This document shows, one piece after another, positions 21,742 to 32,135 of a stretch of DNA of 64,000 bases (position 1 is its first letter; each line of letters begins with the position of its first letter). This DNA comes from Naumovozyma dairenensis CBS 421 (taxonomy: Eukaryota > Ascomycota > Saccharomycetes > Saccharomycetales > Saccharomycetaceae). Below the pieces are notes generated by a model. It saw only the letters and a list, made by a program, of their open reading frames with translations, was not told where the DNA came from and made no database searches. The translations under genes and the position numbers were made by a program. The stretch lies in NCBI RefSeq assembly GCF_000227115.2, contig NC_016486.1:186001-250000 (forward strand), in the 5' to 3' direction.

Positions 21742-21926
21742 TAAGAAAAGAATGACGACATTCGAAATCTATATATGAGCCTCAATGATGTTATAACGTC
21801 CTCTGTCGAGCTTTAAGGAAAAAATTATAGCTTCTATATAAAAAAACATTTAGTTTAAAGAAATTCACGGATTTAAGATTTTTGTTGATGAATATTTATT
21901 ATAATATATTAACATTGGATAACTAA

Positions 21927-22538
21927 TCAAGAGTTCATAAAACTTTCTAATGATAAAGATAAAGAAGTACTCTTTTGCTTTGATTTTTCTTGATTCTTTT
22001 TACTAAGTAAATTCGACAATGAATTCATCTTCCTCTTCTTGGCACGATCTTTAGCAGTATTTTTCTTTTGTATACCACCATTTGTACTATTTGTATTTTT
22101 GGCTTCTAGTTTAACAGTTGATCTATCCTTATTATCCCTCGGTATTTTTGGGTTTGCTATTTCTTTGTTTCTATGTGATACGTTTCCTACTGTGAACTCA
22201 TTTTCAAAATTACAATTCAGACATTTATATTTTAAAACCTTAATTTGACTTGAACTATCATCATTCTCTTGCATTTTCTCTCTCACAACCATTTCCATTT
22301 CCAAGTTACGATTAATGATCCTGACAGTTCCACAAGATCCACAAAATTTTTCATTTGAATTTGTGATTGAAGAAGGTAATTGTAACTTATATCGTTTCAC
22401 ACCATTATAAAAACTTTTCAAATATAATCCAGATAATGCTGGGTTCCCTGTCGGAAGCATCGATGGTAATAAATGCAAGAGGTCATATTTTTGTCTAATA
22501 TGTCTATCTTTAAATTTTTCAGCTTGATCTCTATTCAT
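21927..22538 (-). CDS. SNM1: RNase MRP protein subunit Snm1
   Basis: Protein specific to RNase MRP, which cleaves pre-rRNA at A3. 203 residues (S. cerevisiae about 198). The N-terminal half has the conserved MNRDQAEKFKDRHIRQKYDL helix. A zinc-binding arrangement of two CxxC pairs follows: FCGSCG and YKCLNCNF, about 40 residues apart, as in the Rpr2/Snm1 family. The C-terminal third is Lys/Ser-rich (KDRAKKRKMNSLSNLLSKK), suitable for RNA contact. It is convergent with PEX29. Confidence 0.9.
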   Translation of the reverse strand: MNRDQAEKFKDRHIRQKYDLLHLLPSMLPTGNPALSGLYLKSFYNGVKRYKLQLPSSITNSNEKFCGSCGTVRIINRNLEMEMVVREKMQENDDSSSQIKVLKYKCLNCNFENEFTVGNVSHRNKEIANPKIPRDNKDRSTVKLEAKNTNSTNGGIQKKNTAKDRAKKRKMNSLSNLLSKKNQEKSKQKSTSLSLSLESFMNS

Positions 22539-23644
22539 TTTCTTCGTCTTTCACTCATTAGTTATGTCACTTTTATTAGAATGACTGATTTTGTATCGTA
22601 GGTAAAATGCTCTTTTCCTTCACAACTGACCAAGGCTCATGAAATAAGTATCTATCTGTCTGTTGAATTCTGTTGAAATTGCTCGATGAGATAACTTCTA
22701 TTTCTTCTTTTTTGAAAGTGAAAAATTTCCCGTTGTAGTTACAACTAAACTAAGAAGATTACATACATAAGGAAGGATTTTGTGTAACAAAACGTTTATT
22801 ACAGAACACAATCAAGAAATTGGGATGATGGACCAAGACGGTGCCAAATACTATTATATATGAACAAAGTGACTGTGTCGGAGTGCCATAAGGCCCAATA
22901 GAGCTCTTGTTGGAAGTTTGATATTTACCACGGCTTGCAAATCATCTTGCTCCAAACGCCTGTATCGAAACTGCTCTTCATCGAACTGATATTAGCACAT
23001 TTCATTTTCCGTAATTTTCTTGCTCGTACTTTACTTTTCGATACAATGTCAAACTGGATGGGGCCAAGTGATAAGTAACTTACTCATGGATGTCAAATCT
23101 AAGAGATGTATGATAACTTGAACTAGATAAAGAATTAAAGGTAAATTTTAAAAGGTAACATTTACGACATAGTCAGTATTATGAGTGTTAGGATCGTAAA
23201 GAGCCCTCCATTAGAATAATACAGAACTGCAAATCCGAGTGATATGCTTTTGTCACTATATTAGATCCATCGCATGACTATCAATAAGCTCTTATTGAAG
23301 CCTGTAAACTCTTGAATAGAATACTAGGATGTCTTAAAAAATTTATTAACTCTATATATAAAGTGCATTCTTAAAGATGATCAGAGTTCATTCGAGTCGT
23401 TAGATAGGATATAATAATAAGGTTACAAAAGAGAATGTAATGTTTAAATCGGGGGATATATACATTCAATATAATATTTTTTCTTCATGTTGTAATATTC
23501 CGCTTTTTTTATTGGTTTTTATATGTTGTATTTTATTTTTAATTTTTTTCATTTTGTACAAACGTCAGTATAGTCGTTCTTTTGGTATATACAGAACATA
23601 TATCAATTTTACCATAGGGTATTGCCCTTTACGGGCGTATGCAT
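22539..23644. other. Intergenic, SNM1-SNF1
   Basis: 1.1 kb between the SNM1 start and the SNF1 stop. It includes a moderately GC-richer stretch (about 22825-23060) that looks unlike ordinary spacer. I found no tRNA fold and no paired C/D boxes that would support a snoRNA. Confidence 0.4.
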
Positions 23645-25702
23645 TTAATTTCCTTGACTATTTACAGCTAATTCCATAATTAATCTTGTAGTTAAATGTA
23701 AGAAAGGATAGGCAGAAAATGTACTCATTTCATCTTCGGAAATATTTGAATTTGTTACCACTTGGCCGTTTGAATTTTCCCAACCATCAAACTTGAAATC
23801 AACAAGATAGTTATTTGTTTCGATTTGAAATAATTGGATAACCATTTTCATTAAGTCAGGGATGGCATCATTACTTGAAGTCATAGTATTTGTTGAATTT
23901 ATATTATTACTATTATTACTAATCATTGTCATATTACCGTTGTTATTATTGATTGATCCATTATCATATTTCCATCTAACTCTTATGGTCCATAAATCTT
24001 CTTCAGAAGGTCTTGCCCATTCTGCACCAAGATTTTTCAAAGCGATATAAATTTCACCCATGACATCTAATGGATACGAACGTGATCTAATACCGAAGTG
24101 CCATTTTGTCTTAGATTTTTTATTAACTAATGGCGATATCTTGGATGCAGCTGGTAATCCTTGAGCTAACATATTCGCTCTGTGAATTTGTGGTAATGAT
24201 GTTGGTAATATGGAAATTGTGGAGTCTTCTTCTTTAGATTGATCCATGTATGGCGCTTGATGGTAAGTTCTTTGTTGAGTTACAGAACTTGCTGTACGTT
24301 TGGAATGTTTCTTACTTGAAGAAGAAGGAGAAGATGATGAATCCATAGTAGTGGTTTGCATTCTTCTTTGTTGTAATTTGTCAAAAGAGGGAGGTGATTG
24401 TGCTAAGAATGTATCTAACTCGTTACCAATTGATTTATCTGCTTTCATATCTCTTACTAGAGATCTGTTATCCTTAATTAGCATATAAGCATCTCTAATT
24501 TCATTGTATGCAGGAGTATCTTCACTTGATTCTAAAGATTCATAAATTTCTTCCTTTTCATACCCCATTGTCTTTGATAATGTTGTCACTAAGGCATCAT
24601 CTATTTCTTCAGTTAATGCATTAGTTGCATCGTTATTCTCGGAAGCAACAGATGTATTTACTTCGTCAGTTTCTGATTCTTTCCCTTGCTTTTGTTGTTG
24701 TTGTTGTTGCTCTTCAGCTTGGTTTCTTAAATCTTGGGACAATAAATATTCAGGTAAATCGACTTTAAACCATTCATCTTGCATGATTTCACTAATACTT
24801 ATTCTATTTAATGGATTGACAATCAGCATTCTTTTAATTAAAGAAGAAGCACCTTGAGATAAAAATTTAGGGATAGTGTAAACCCCGTTATTAATATTTT
24901 TGAACAAAACAGGAATACTTTCATCATCGAAGGGTAAACGACGACATAACATGACATAAAGGATGACCCCCGAAGACCAAACATCCACTTCTGGACCAGC
25001 ATACAATTTTCCACTAATAACTTCAGGAGCTGCATAATTTGGAGACCCACATGAAGTCTTCAAGAAATTCCCATCAGTCATAATATTAGATAACCCAAAA
25101 TCTGCAATCTTGACATTCAAATGTTCATCCAATAACAAATTTTCCGGCTTTAAATCTCTATGAACAATCTTATGTCTATGACAATATTCCACGGCACTAA
25201 TAATCTGTTGGAAAAACCTCCTTGCCTCATTCTCACTCATCTTATCTCTCTGTACGATATAATCAAACAATTCATTTCCCGCATATTCCATAACCATAAT
25301 AATTTCATCTTTCGATTTAATAACATCGTACAATTTGATAATATGAGGATGTCTCAATAATCTCAAGTATGAAATTTCTCTCTCAATACGACCTTGCATG
25401 TCACTCTTAGCTAGTACTTTCTTATTGATGATTTTGAGAGCCACTTTTTGACCAGTAGTCATGTGGTAAGCTAGCTTCACTTTACCGAATGAACCTTCTC
25501 CTAATGTTTTCACTATTTGATAATTACCAATATGAGCACCATCTCCTAGACCATTCCTGGAGCCACTACCGGTTGAACCGCCAGGAGTGGAGTGATGATG
25601 GTGATGGTGGTGGTGGTGATGATGATGATGTTGACGAGATGAAGAGGATGGGTCTGTCTTTATTGGTTGTTGTTGTTGTTGTTGTGGCGGGGATTGTTCC
25701 AT
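23645..25702 (-). CDS. SNF1: AMP-activated protein kinase catalytic subunit Snf1
   Basis: Catalytic alpha subunit of yeast AMPK, required for growth on non-glucose carbon. 685 residues (S. cerevisiae 633). The N-terminus has a 13-His tract (25-37), a hallmark of yeast Snf1. Kinase motifs: GEGSFGKV (68-75), VALK with K90, HRDLKPEN (181-188), DFG (201-203), and activation-loop T216 in LKTSCGSPNYAAPE. An autoinhibitory/UBA-like region follows (EEIDDALVTTLSKTMGYEKEEI). The C-terminal regulatory domain that binds beta and gamma subunits begins near KWHFGIRSRSYPLDVMGEIY and is interrupted by an Asn/Ser-rich insert. All catalytic residues are intact. Confidence 0.97.
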   Translation of the reverse strand: MEQSPPQQQQQQPIKTDPSSSSRQHHHHHHHHHHHHHSTPGGSTGSGSRNGLGDGAHIGNYQIVKTLGEGSFGKVKLAYHMTTGQKVALKIINKKVLAKSDMQGRIEREISYLRLLRHPHIIKLYDVIKSKDEIIMVMEYAGNELFDYIVQRDKMSENEARRFFQQIISAVEYCHRHKIVHRDLKPENLLLDEHLNVKIADFGLSNIMTDGNFLKTSCGSPNYAAPEVISGKLYAGPEVDVWSSGVILYVMLCRRLPFDDESIPVLFKNINNGVYTIPKFLSQGASSLIKRMLIVNPLNRISISEIMQDEWFKVDLPEYLLSQDLRNQAEEQQQQQQKQGKESETDEVNTSVASENNDATNALTEEIDDALVTTLSKTMGYEKEEIYESLESSEDTPAYNEIRDAYMLIKDNRSLVRDMKADKSIGNELDTFLAQSPPSFDKLQQRRMQTTTMDSSSSPSSSSKKHSKRTASSVTQQRTYHQAPYMDQSKEEDSTISILPTSLPQIHRANMLAQGLPAASKISPLVNKKSKTKWHFGIRSRSYPLDVMGEIYIALKNLGAEWARPSEEDLWTIRVRWKYDNGSINNNNGNMTMISNNSNNINSTNTMTSSNDAIPDLMKMVIQLFQIETNNYLVDFKFDGWENSNGQVVTNSNISEDEMSTFSAYPFLHLTTRLIMELAVNSQGN

Positions 25703-26386
25703 TATTTTTTTTTCTATTTCACTTTATCTGGAGGGGGGGGAACAAAAATTGTCTTTTAGCTTAAATTTTGAAATGATATTTTTGGGAATCAAAGAAAAAA
25801 GCTGATTCTTATAGTTGGTTATTATCTTCAAATACTCGGTATATACGTGCTTGAACAAATGTTCTTATGTTGGTTTCTCTTGTTGATGTGCTGTCTTCTG
25901 TGTATGTATGAAGGGACTTGCAATAAATGTTGCCTTTGCCTTTTTTGCCTTTTTTACCCATTTTTGAAATGGGTATTATTATTTCCGTTGAGAATGTCAG
26001 GGTTAAGGATTTTTTCCAGGGTAAATATGGAATAATAGGAAAATTTTAATGGGGCACGAGAAAATAACTGGGGAAAGGAGTTTAACTTTTGAAGAAGGGC
26101 TACTTACAACTTTTGAAAATTACCAATATGCATCTATAAAGGGCTATAAAATAAAAAATTTAGGGTATATCCCATTTCTTTTTTTTCTGGATGGAATTTC
26201 ATATTTTGTTGACAATTAACGATTTCATCAACTAGAAAACGTGGAAGAAATGAAGGAATAGATAATCTTTACGGAAAGAGTTTAAGTTTTTCAATTGGAA
26301 TCAAGGGATGAATGGAAGTGAAATTGTTTTGGTAATAACAAGGTACTTAACAGTCTTTCTGTCTCAATATAATTTGCAAAAAAAAA
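25703..26386. promoter_or_regulatory. Divergent promoter region SNF1/YDR476C homolog
   Basis: 684 bp between divergent starts with no gene. A 9-G run is at 25732-25740, and an A9 run at 26379-26387 overlaps the right-hand start. I recognise no specific factor site. Confidence 0.4.
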
Positions 26387-27097
26387 ATGGCAAGGTCAAA
26401 TGCCGATATTATTGCTCAATGGAATAATAAGAAAGAAAAGGGGAGCAGAAGGCAAGTTGCATTAGAAGATATCTTGGAAGTCTTCGGTTGTATCCCGACT
26501 TTAAAAGTCTCTGGCATCAAATTGAAAGAAATTGACTCTGATTCGTTTACTATTCAGTATAGGTATAATGACGATTTGGAACATCCAATGGACGTCTTGA
26601 TACCAATTGATAATGAGAAATATGGTGATGGTTCCGATCCTGAAGAGATGGATGAAATTTTAACAAACATCGGTACCGACGCAACAAAGTCACGTGGATT
26701 ATCTTCGTTTCAAATCAATGAAGTTAAATGTCCCTCATCTCTAGTGGATTGGTTAATCATTTTGGGAGTCACTTTACCCACGTTATGTTATTTGTATCGT
26801 CCAGTATTGTATTATTTGTTTGAATGTATTCCGTCTTTTGGATACTCAAATATTAAGGAAACATTGGTAACGATTTTAGATGATGATTTTGTTATAATCA
26901 TGATTATTATCTCGGAGTTTGTCATTCATTTTGTAGAGACTTGGTTCCTTTTAAGACCCAAATTACTTTATTATAGAGTTCCTACAGATTTTATCCTTGA
27001 ATGGTATTTCTTTGGTATCTTAGAAGGATATGGTCCCGTGAAGAGATTAGAACAACTAGCCCAGAAATATAAGATATCTAAGGACAAGAAGGAGTAA
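26387..27097 (+). CDS. ER-type integral membrane protein, YDR476C homolog
   Basis: 236 residues (S. cerevisiae YDR476C about 224), function unknown. The N-terminal about 90 residues are soluble (MARSNADIIAQWNNKKEKGS) and have a sheet-like stretch, LKVSGIKLKEIDSDSFTIQY, reminiscent of DUF2470 domains; that reading is tentative. Two hydrophobic segments follow: LVDWLIILGVTLPTLCYLY at about 122 and FVIIMIIISEFVIHFVETWF at about 170. The tail is basic (KYKISKDKKE). Its place between SNF1 and JIP4 matches S. cerevisiae exactly. Confidence 0.85.
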   Translation: MARSNADIIAQWNNKKEKGSRRQVALEDILEVFGCIPTLKVSGIKLKEIDSDSFTIQYRYNDDLEHPMDVLIPIDNEKYGDGSDPEEMDEILTNIGTDATKSRGLSSFQINEVKCPSSLVDWLIILGVTLPTLCYLYRPVLYYLFECIPSFGYSNIKETLVTILDDDFVIIMIIISEFVIHFVETWFLLRPKLLYYRVPTDFILEWYFFGILEGYGPVKRLEQLAQKYKISKDKKE

Positions 27098-28128
27098 TTG
27101 ACTAATGATTTACAAGCATGTGTATAGACTAGTATCGTTTCTTTACACATTTTAATGTTACTTTATATGCTCTCCATATAGTCATAACATATTATTAGAC
27201 TTCATAAATCGAGTATAGTTTATCAAGTTGAAATATACTTCGAAGACATATGTTACATGTTCCTATTTGTATATGTTTCAATGTCCACAGTAAATAGGCA
27301 ACGGCGCTATCATCTTTAATTTTAAGGGAAGGCAAGTCGTTCTCGCCACCGTGAAAATATCTGTACTATTTATTATCTTGATATTATATAAATATATATA
27401 TATATACTGATGCAATTCTTAATTTATTTAAGCCATAACTTGTGCCGGGGCCCCTCTTTTTTTATCATCATTTTCGTTATGGACCACGAAAATGATGTTT
27501 CCTGAATAAAGCAACAAACTGTCATATAGTTACAACATTGAAACTGGTACAATTTAGTTCTCTCTAAGGGTGTATTTCCTCTATGTTGTAGCACACATAC
27601 CTTTCTCAAAGATTGTTATACCTACGTTATTTGGAAACTGCAGGGGCATGAGAAAGAGGAGTAACAGTACCAATGGGACAATAGCGAATACAGAGTTGAC
27701 AACTGGAGACCCGTGGGGCAACACACGGATTCCTGCCACACTTTCATTTTTTCCGTTAAGAAAAAACCGAAAAAACGCCGCGGCTAACGTCGTACGTTAC
27801 GGTAACTTATCTTTCTTTAATAGTTATTTTAAGATAATAGGCTACTTATTGATTGATTGATTGATTGATTAGTGAGAAACAACCAATATACTTGGTATTT
27901 GCTTCTCGAACAAACTTTATCTCACCTAGTTACTTAAGCTAGATCTTTCATACATTATTAGAAATCCAACTTGCGAGCTTGGCATCATTGCTCCATCGAT
28001 TGTTTGCTTTCTTGAAAAGTAATCACCAATTAATCCGAACAGGTTGTGGAGTGCTCACATCTACACAAGATAATAAGGAAAGACAAGAGAAAAAGGATAC
28101 TTGGAATACCAAAACCCATCTACCCGGG
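27098..28128. other. Intergenic, YDR476C homolog - JIP4
   Basis: 1.03 kb to the first JIP4 ATG. The JIP4 frame is open back to about 27979 but contains no ATG before 28129. I saw no TACTAAC branch site suggesting a 5' intron. A (TTGA)n tract lies at 27848-27870. Confidence 0.45.
27848..27870 (+). repeat. (TTGA)n microsatellite
   Basis: Five to six TTGA units upstream of JIP4. Confidence 0.85.
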
Positions 28129-30696
28129 ATGTTTAACTCTAAACATGAGAATGAAATGCTACGGAAGGCATATAGACATTTGACACTTTACCCTCCTGCT
28201 CAATCATCAACCGCTACATCTACATCTCCCATGGCCACGCCAGCACCATCATCTCCTTCACCAACCAACCCATATCCATACTTGAAGTATAAACCATGTG
28301 TTTCCTTCAATACTGTCCCAATAACATCAAGCAATCTAGAAATAGACAAAGAATATGAATCTGATTTCCCCGGAGTCCAACTATATTCAACCGATTATAC
28401 AATGGATGAATTTTACGACAATGAATCCGGATACATATCAGATAATTCAGATTTCCATCAACATGACAAATACATAACCTCAAGTAGTTTCTCCAATTTA
28501 CGCAATAGATCTCCTCCTCCACGTAGCTCCAAGGGTAACACTGTAGCTTTGGGGAAATTGTTTAAGATTGCTGAGAATGGCAAAATTGTAAGAGAAGATT
28601 ATCCAAGTAGACCCACTGTTTCTAATGAAGCCGTTGTAATTAATAGAATAGTATTGAATTATGAGAAATTATCGTTACAAAGGAAAAGACAAATCGATAA
28701 GAGATTGGATGATAAACCGAAATTTTTCAAATATAGTGATATCTTATTCTCACGTCCTAACTCTAAGATAAAGAAGAAATCGAAAATAAGTGAAGAGGAA
28801 GCTTATGTGCCCTTGACGAAGGAACAAAAAAGGAAAGAGAAAATATTGAATGAACAAATAGGATACCCAACAAATCCAAGAACAATCATTTGTCATTTGA
28901 GTGGACGTCGTCATACGTGGGTTTCCCTTGATTGGACCATAAAACAATTCGCTCAAGACACTGATAATGTGGTCATCGTAGCAAATATTCCCAAGATGAG
29001 ATCGGTACTTTCTTCGAGTACGAATGCAAGGTCAAGATCAATGTCAAGATCAAGATCACGTTCCAGAATGAGACAACAACAACAACAGAGGTCACCTTCG
29101 ATGTCTCCAACCCGCTCTTCTTTCAGTAACGATTATGAATGGACTTCTGGATACAATAAAACACTAATTGAACAAAAATTAAGGGACATTTTCGAATATA
29201 TATCTTTACTCCTTTCAAAATCCCCCAAATCAATTAAAATTTCAGTAGAAATAATAATAGGCAAAACAAAGAAAATGTTTACAGATGTAATAGATATATA
29301 TACCCCAGATTTTATTGTTTCCAGTACGTTAAAATGGGAAAGAACAGATAATTTAGTCCGTTGGAAATCCAAAACCTTAACAGATAAATTATGTACCTCA
29401 TTTCCTATACCAGTGTTCGTCGTACCAGCAATGAGAATGTTCGAATTTGAAATACAATTGGCGGAACAATTCCCATCATCATCATCATTATCATCATTCT
29501 CAACTTTCCAAAAGGACTATGAGAAAGGAAGAAGACCTGTACTTTTGCATGCAAATACTACACAAACTCCAGCAATCTTTACAAATGATATTGCAAATGA
29601 TGGGACCGTTCCCTATAGGGGACCTGATTCGAATAATTATTATCACACGGACGCTTACTCTTCCGATGATCTATATTCAAAACAATTTGATAATTTATTG
29701 ATATCACAAGAACAGAGACGTCGTGATGCAATGTATGATAGTACTGATACTGATGAATACGAGACAAGTGATGACGATGATGACAGTACCAATGAGAATG
29801 AGGACCAAATATCAATCAATTCTGAAAATTCAACCGTATCTTTAAAAACAAAATTACATAAATCTGCAAGAAAACATAGACGTGAAATGATCAACAAAAT
29901 GTCAAATATTTTAAATGACCCAAATTTGAATATCGAGCAAAAACAATTATCCAGATTGGATATAATTATCGACTCATCTTTGAAATTCTCATTAGAAATG
30001 GAACTATTGCCCATCGATTCACTCAGCAACAATAATAACAACAAGGGTGTCGGTTTTGAAAAATTGAAAAATGTGCTAACGAGACAAGATATGATCACAC
30101 CACCATCTTCCAAGAAATCAATGTTAGATGTAGCACCCCAAAAAACCAAAAAGAAAAAACAAACAGCATTATCATCCCCCTCTGTACCAAAGTTATCAAG
30201 AACGCGTGAGGAAGAAAATGGAATGGGTACATATCATTTAACACCAGTTCGATCTTATGATATTGCATCAACCGCATTATCACGGGCTACAAGAACAGGG
30301 ATTAGGGATAAATCACCATTAGGGTTAAGTCCCGTACCTTCTGCTCCAAGCAAGCAACAACAAAAATTGAATTTGCCAAGAATGAAAAGTTATGATGATA
30401 CATTAAGGAAAGTCAGATCGAATGAATTTGAAAAAAGATCATATAATAACAGTCCCGTTAGAATCCAAAGTCCAAAATCAAGTAACAAAGGAGGAGGAGG
30501 AGGAGGTGGTGGTGGAGGATTATTTTCGTTTTTCAGTAGGAAACCATCAAGTCCAAGTGCCAGATCTGATAGCAGTGATTACGATAGTGACTATATCGGG
30601 TTTAAACCGCAACGGTCATATAATAGTTTGAAACCTTCCAAAAAAACCCCTAAGAAGAAAACAGGATTATTTGGCTGGAGTAAAAATAAAGCATGA
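28129..30696 (+). CDS. JIP4: Universal-stress-like protein Jip4 (YDR475C/YOR019W family)
   Basis: From the first ATG (28129) the product is 855 residues, close to Jip4 (about 876). The function is poorly known. A central alpha/beta domain resembling universal stress proteins covers about residues 250-450: PRTIICHLSGRRHTWVSLDW, VVIVANIPKM, and SVEIIIGKTKKMFTDVIDI followed by YTPDFIVSSTLKW and FPIPVFVVPA. It is interrupted by an Arg/Ser repeat (RSRSMSRSRSRSRMRQQQQQ). The C-terminal half is disordered and Ser-rich, with a 10-Gly tract near the end and a basic tail. The ohnolog YOR019W is the alternative; neighbours favour JIP4. Confidence 0.88.
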   Translation: MFNSKHENEMLRKAYRHLTLYPPAQSSTATSTSPMATPAPSSPSPTNPYPYLKYKPCVSFNTVPITSSNLEIDKEYESDFPGVQLYSTDYTMDEFYDNESGYISDNSDFHQHDKYITSSSFSNLRNRSPPPRSSKGNTVALGKLFKIAENGKIVREDYPSRPTVSNEAVVINRIVLNYEKLSLQRKRQIDKRLDDKPKFFKYSDILFSRPNSKIKKKSKISEEEAYVPLTKEQKRKEKILNEQIGYPTNPRTIICHLSGRRHTWVSLDWTIKQFAQDTDNVVIVANIPKMRSVLSSSTNARSRSMSRSRSRSRMRQQQQQRSPSMSPTRSSFSNDYEWTSGYNKTLIEQKLRDIFEYISLLLSKSPKSIKISVEIIIGKTKKMFTDVIDIYTPDFIVSSTLKWERTDNLVRWKSKTLTDKLCTSFPIPVFVVPAMRMFEFEIQLAEQFPSSSSLSSFSTFQKDYEKGRRPVLLHANTTQTPAIFTNDIANDGTVPYRGPDSNNYYHTDAYSSDDLYSKQFDNLLISQEQRRRDAMYDSTDTDEYETSDDDDDSTNENEDQISINSENSTVSLKTKLHKSARKHRREMINKMSNILNDPNLNIEQKQLSRLDIIIDSSLKFSLEMELLPIDSLSNNNNNKGVGFEKLKNVLTRQDMITPPSSKKSMLDVAPQKTKKKKQTALSSPSVPKLSRTREEENGMGTYHLTPVRSYDIASTALSRATRTGIRDKSPLGLSPVPSAPSKQQQKLNLPRMKSYDDTLRKVRSNEFEKRSYNNSPVRIQSPKSSNKGGGGGGGGGGLFSFFSRKPSSPSARSDSSDYDSDYIGFKPQRSYNSLKPSKKTPKKKTGLFGWSKNKA

Positions 30697-31182
30697 AAAA
30701 GATAAGTTAATTACTCGGAGTTATATTCAAGCGATCCTTTATTTATATGTTAATGTAAGAAATATCTTTACGTACAGTGTGCACTGATATAATTATAGCG
30801 ACTACACTATATTAATGACTAATATGACCTTATAATACTTTGTGAATTTACGGTGAGATTATTGAATATCTTTTATAGTTAACTGTAATCTAGTTTGGGT
30901 CCTGCGCGTCTAAGGAAATTATTTTCAAATTGATCTAAAGGTGAATTAATAAATGTATTTATAATTCTCAAGGATTGCTTTTCTTAATTTTTGTAGTCTA
31001 ATTCTTTCACTAAATAGTTTAGCTTACTGTAAGTTAGATTTCTATGGGCTCATCGACACCTAAGAGAATTGTGAATAGACCCATAAGATGGTATATATTC
31101 CGAGTACTGTCTATATAGAGAGACTCGGCGTATTACTCTGAGGTTTAGTCCAATATACAATGCTTTATAAATTGAGATAACG
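30697..31182. other. Intergenic downstream of JIP4 with a perfect hairpin
   Basis: No gene is visible. CCGAGT at 31100-31105 pairs with ACTCGG at 31123-31128, and the spacer contains the self-complementary TCTATATAGA. A second, weaker inverted pair (TATGGG / CCCATA) lies at about 31044-31086. PRP3 sits between JIP4 and TRS31 in S. cerevisiae and is absent here. Confidence 0.4.
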
Positions 31183-31262
31183 ACCATCCGCAACCTCAAA
31201 CACGGATATCTGATATCCTCGACCATCAACGAGTAGTGAGGTCGTCTTTAAAGATTGGCAAT
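31183..31262. repeat. Left copy of a direct repeat flanking the assembly gap
   Basis: Begins CCATCCGCAACCTCAAACAC and ends near CTTTAAAGATT. It aligns with 32002-32110, which differs by point changes and one additional 29-bp unit. It may be an LTR end or a member of a dispersed repeat. Confidence 0.55.
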
Positions 31263-31342
31263 TACTATTTAAAATATATTTACAATAAAATGTAGTAGTA
31301 AAAGCGTTAGGGACACCGTCAGACATGACTAACGTCCTCAGA

Positions 31343-31983
31343 NNNNNNNNNNNNNNNNNNNNNNNNNNNNNNNNNNNNNNNNNNNNNNNNNNNNNNNNNN
31401 NNNNNNNNNNNNNNNNNNNNNNNNNNNNNNNNNNNNNNNNNNNNNNNNNNNNNNNNNNNNNNNNNNNNNNNNNNNNNNNNNNNNNNNNNNNNNNNNNNNN
31501 NNNNNNNNNNNNNNNNNNNNNNNNNNNNNNNNNNNNNNNNNNNNNNNNNNNNNNNNNNNNNNNNNNNNNNNNNNNNNNNNNNNNNNNNNNNNNNNNNNNN
31601 NNNNNNNNNNNNNNNNNNNNNNNNNNNNNNNNNNNNNNNNNNNNNNNNNNNNNNNNNNNNNNNNNNNNNNNNNNNNNNNNNNNNNNNNNNNNNNNNNNNN
31701 NNNNNNNNNNNNNNNNNNNNNNNNNNNNNNNNNNNNNNNNNNNNNNNNNNNNNNNNNNNNNNNNNNNNNNNNNNNNNNNNNNNNNNNNNNNNNNNNNNNN
31801 NNNNNNNNNNNNNNNNNNNNNNNNNNNNNNNNNNNNNNNNNNNNNNNNNNNNNNNNNNNNNNNNNNNNNNNNNNNNNNNNNNNNNNNNNNNNNNNNNNNN
31901 NNNNNNNNNNNNNNNNNNNNNNNNNNNNNNNNNNNNNNNNNNNNNNNNNNNNNNNNNNNNNNNNNNNNNNNNNNNNNNNNNNN
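31343..31983. other. Assembly gap (641 N)
   Basis: Unsequenced bases bounded on both sides by related repeat sequence. Apparent open frames through the N run are artefacts. Confidence 0.99.
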
Positions 31984-32001
31984 TCTTTGATCTGACGATA
32001 T

Positions 32002-32118
32002 ACCATCCGCGACCTCAACCACGGATATCTCATATCCGTGACCTCGTCTACGGATACCTAGTATCCGTGACCTCGCCGACGGGTAGTAAAGTCGAATCTT
32101 CAAAGTTCACTTCACTAC
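32002..32118. mobile_element. Right repeat copy: possible LTR remnant beside tRNA-Pro
   Basis: Homologous to 31183-31262 and located 18-134 bp upstream of the tRNA gene, the usual landing zone of yeast Ty elements. It contains two 29-bp tandem units (32011-32039 and 32040-32068) and a partial third. I could not recognise a known Ty LTR terminus (TG...CA) or any Gag/Pol sequence, so the LTR reading is an inference. Confidence 0.35.
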
Positions 32119-32135
32119 AAAAATGTTGATTATAA

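Noticed and set aside
22825..23000. Possible C/D snoRNA: GATGATGG at the left and ACTGAT at about 22987
   Set aside because: The spacing is long, the C box is imperfect and no terminal stem is visible.
27979..28128. N-terminal extension of JIP4
   Set aside because: No ATG in the stretch and no intron signals; the first ATG is at 28129.
31165..32103. Long open frames running through the gap
   Set aside because: They exist only because N codons are not stops; no coding sequence can be claimed.
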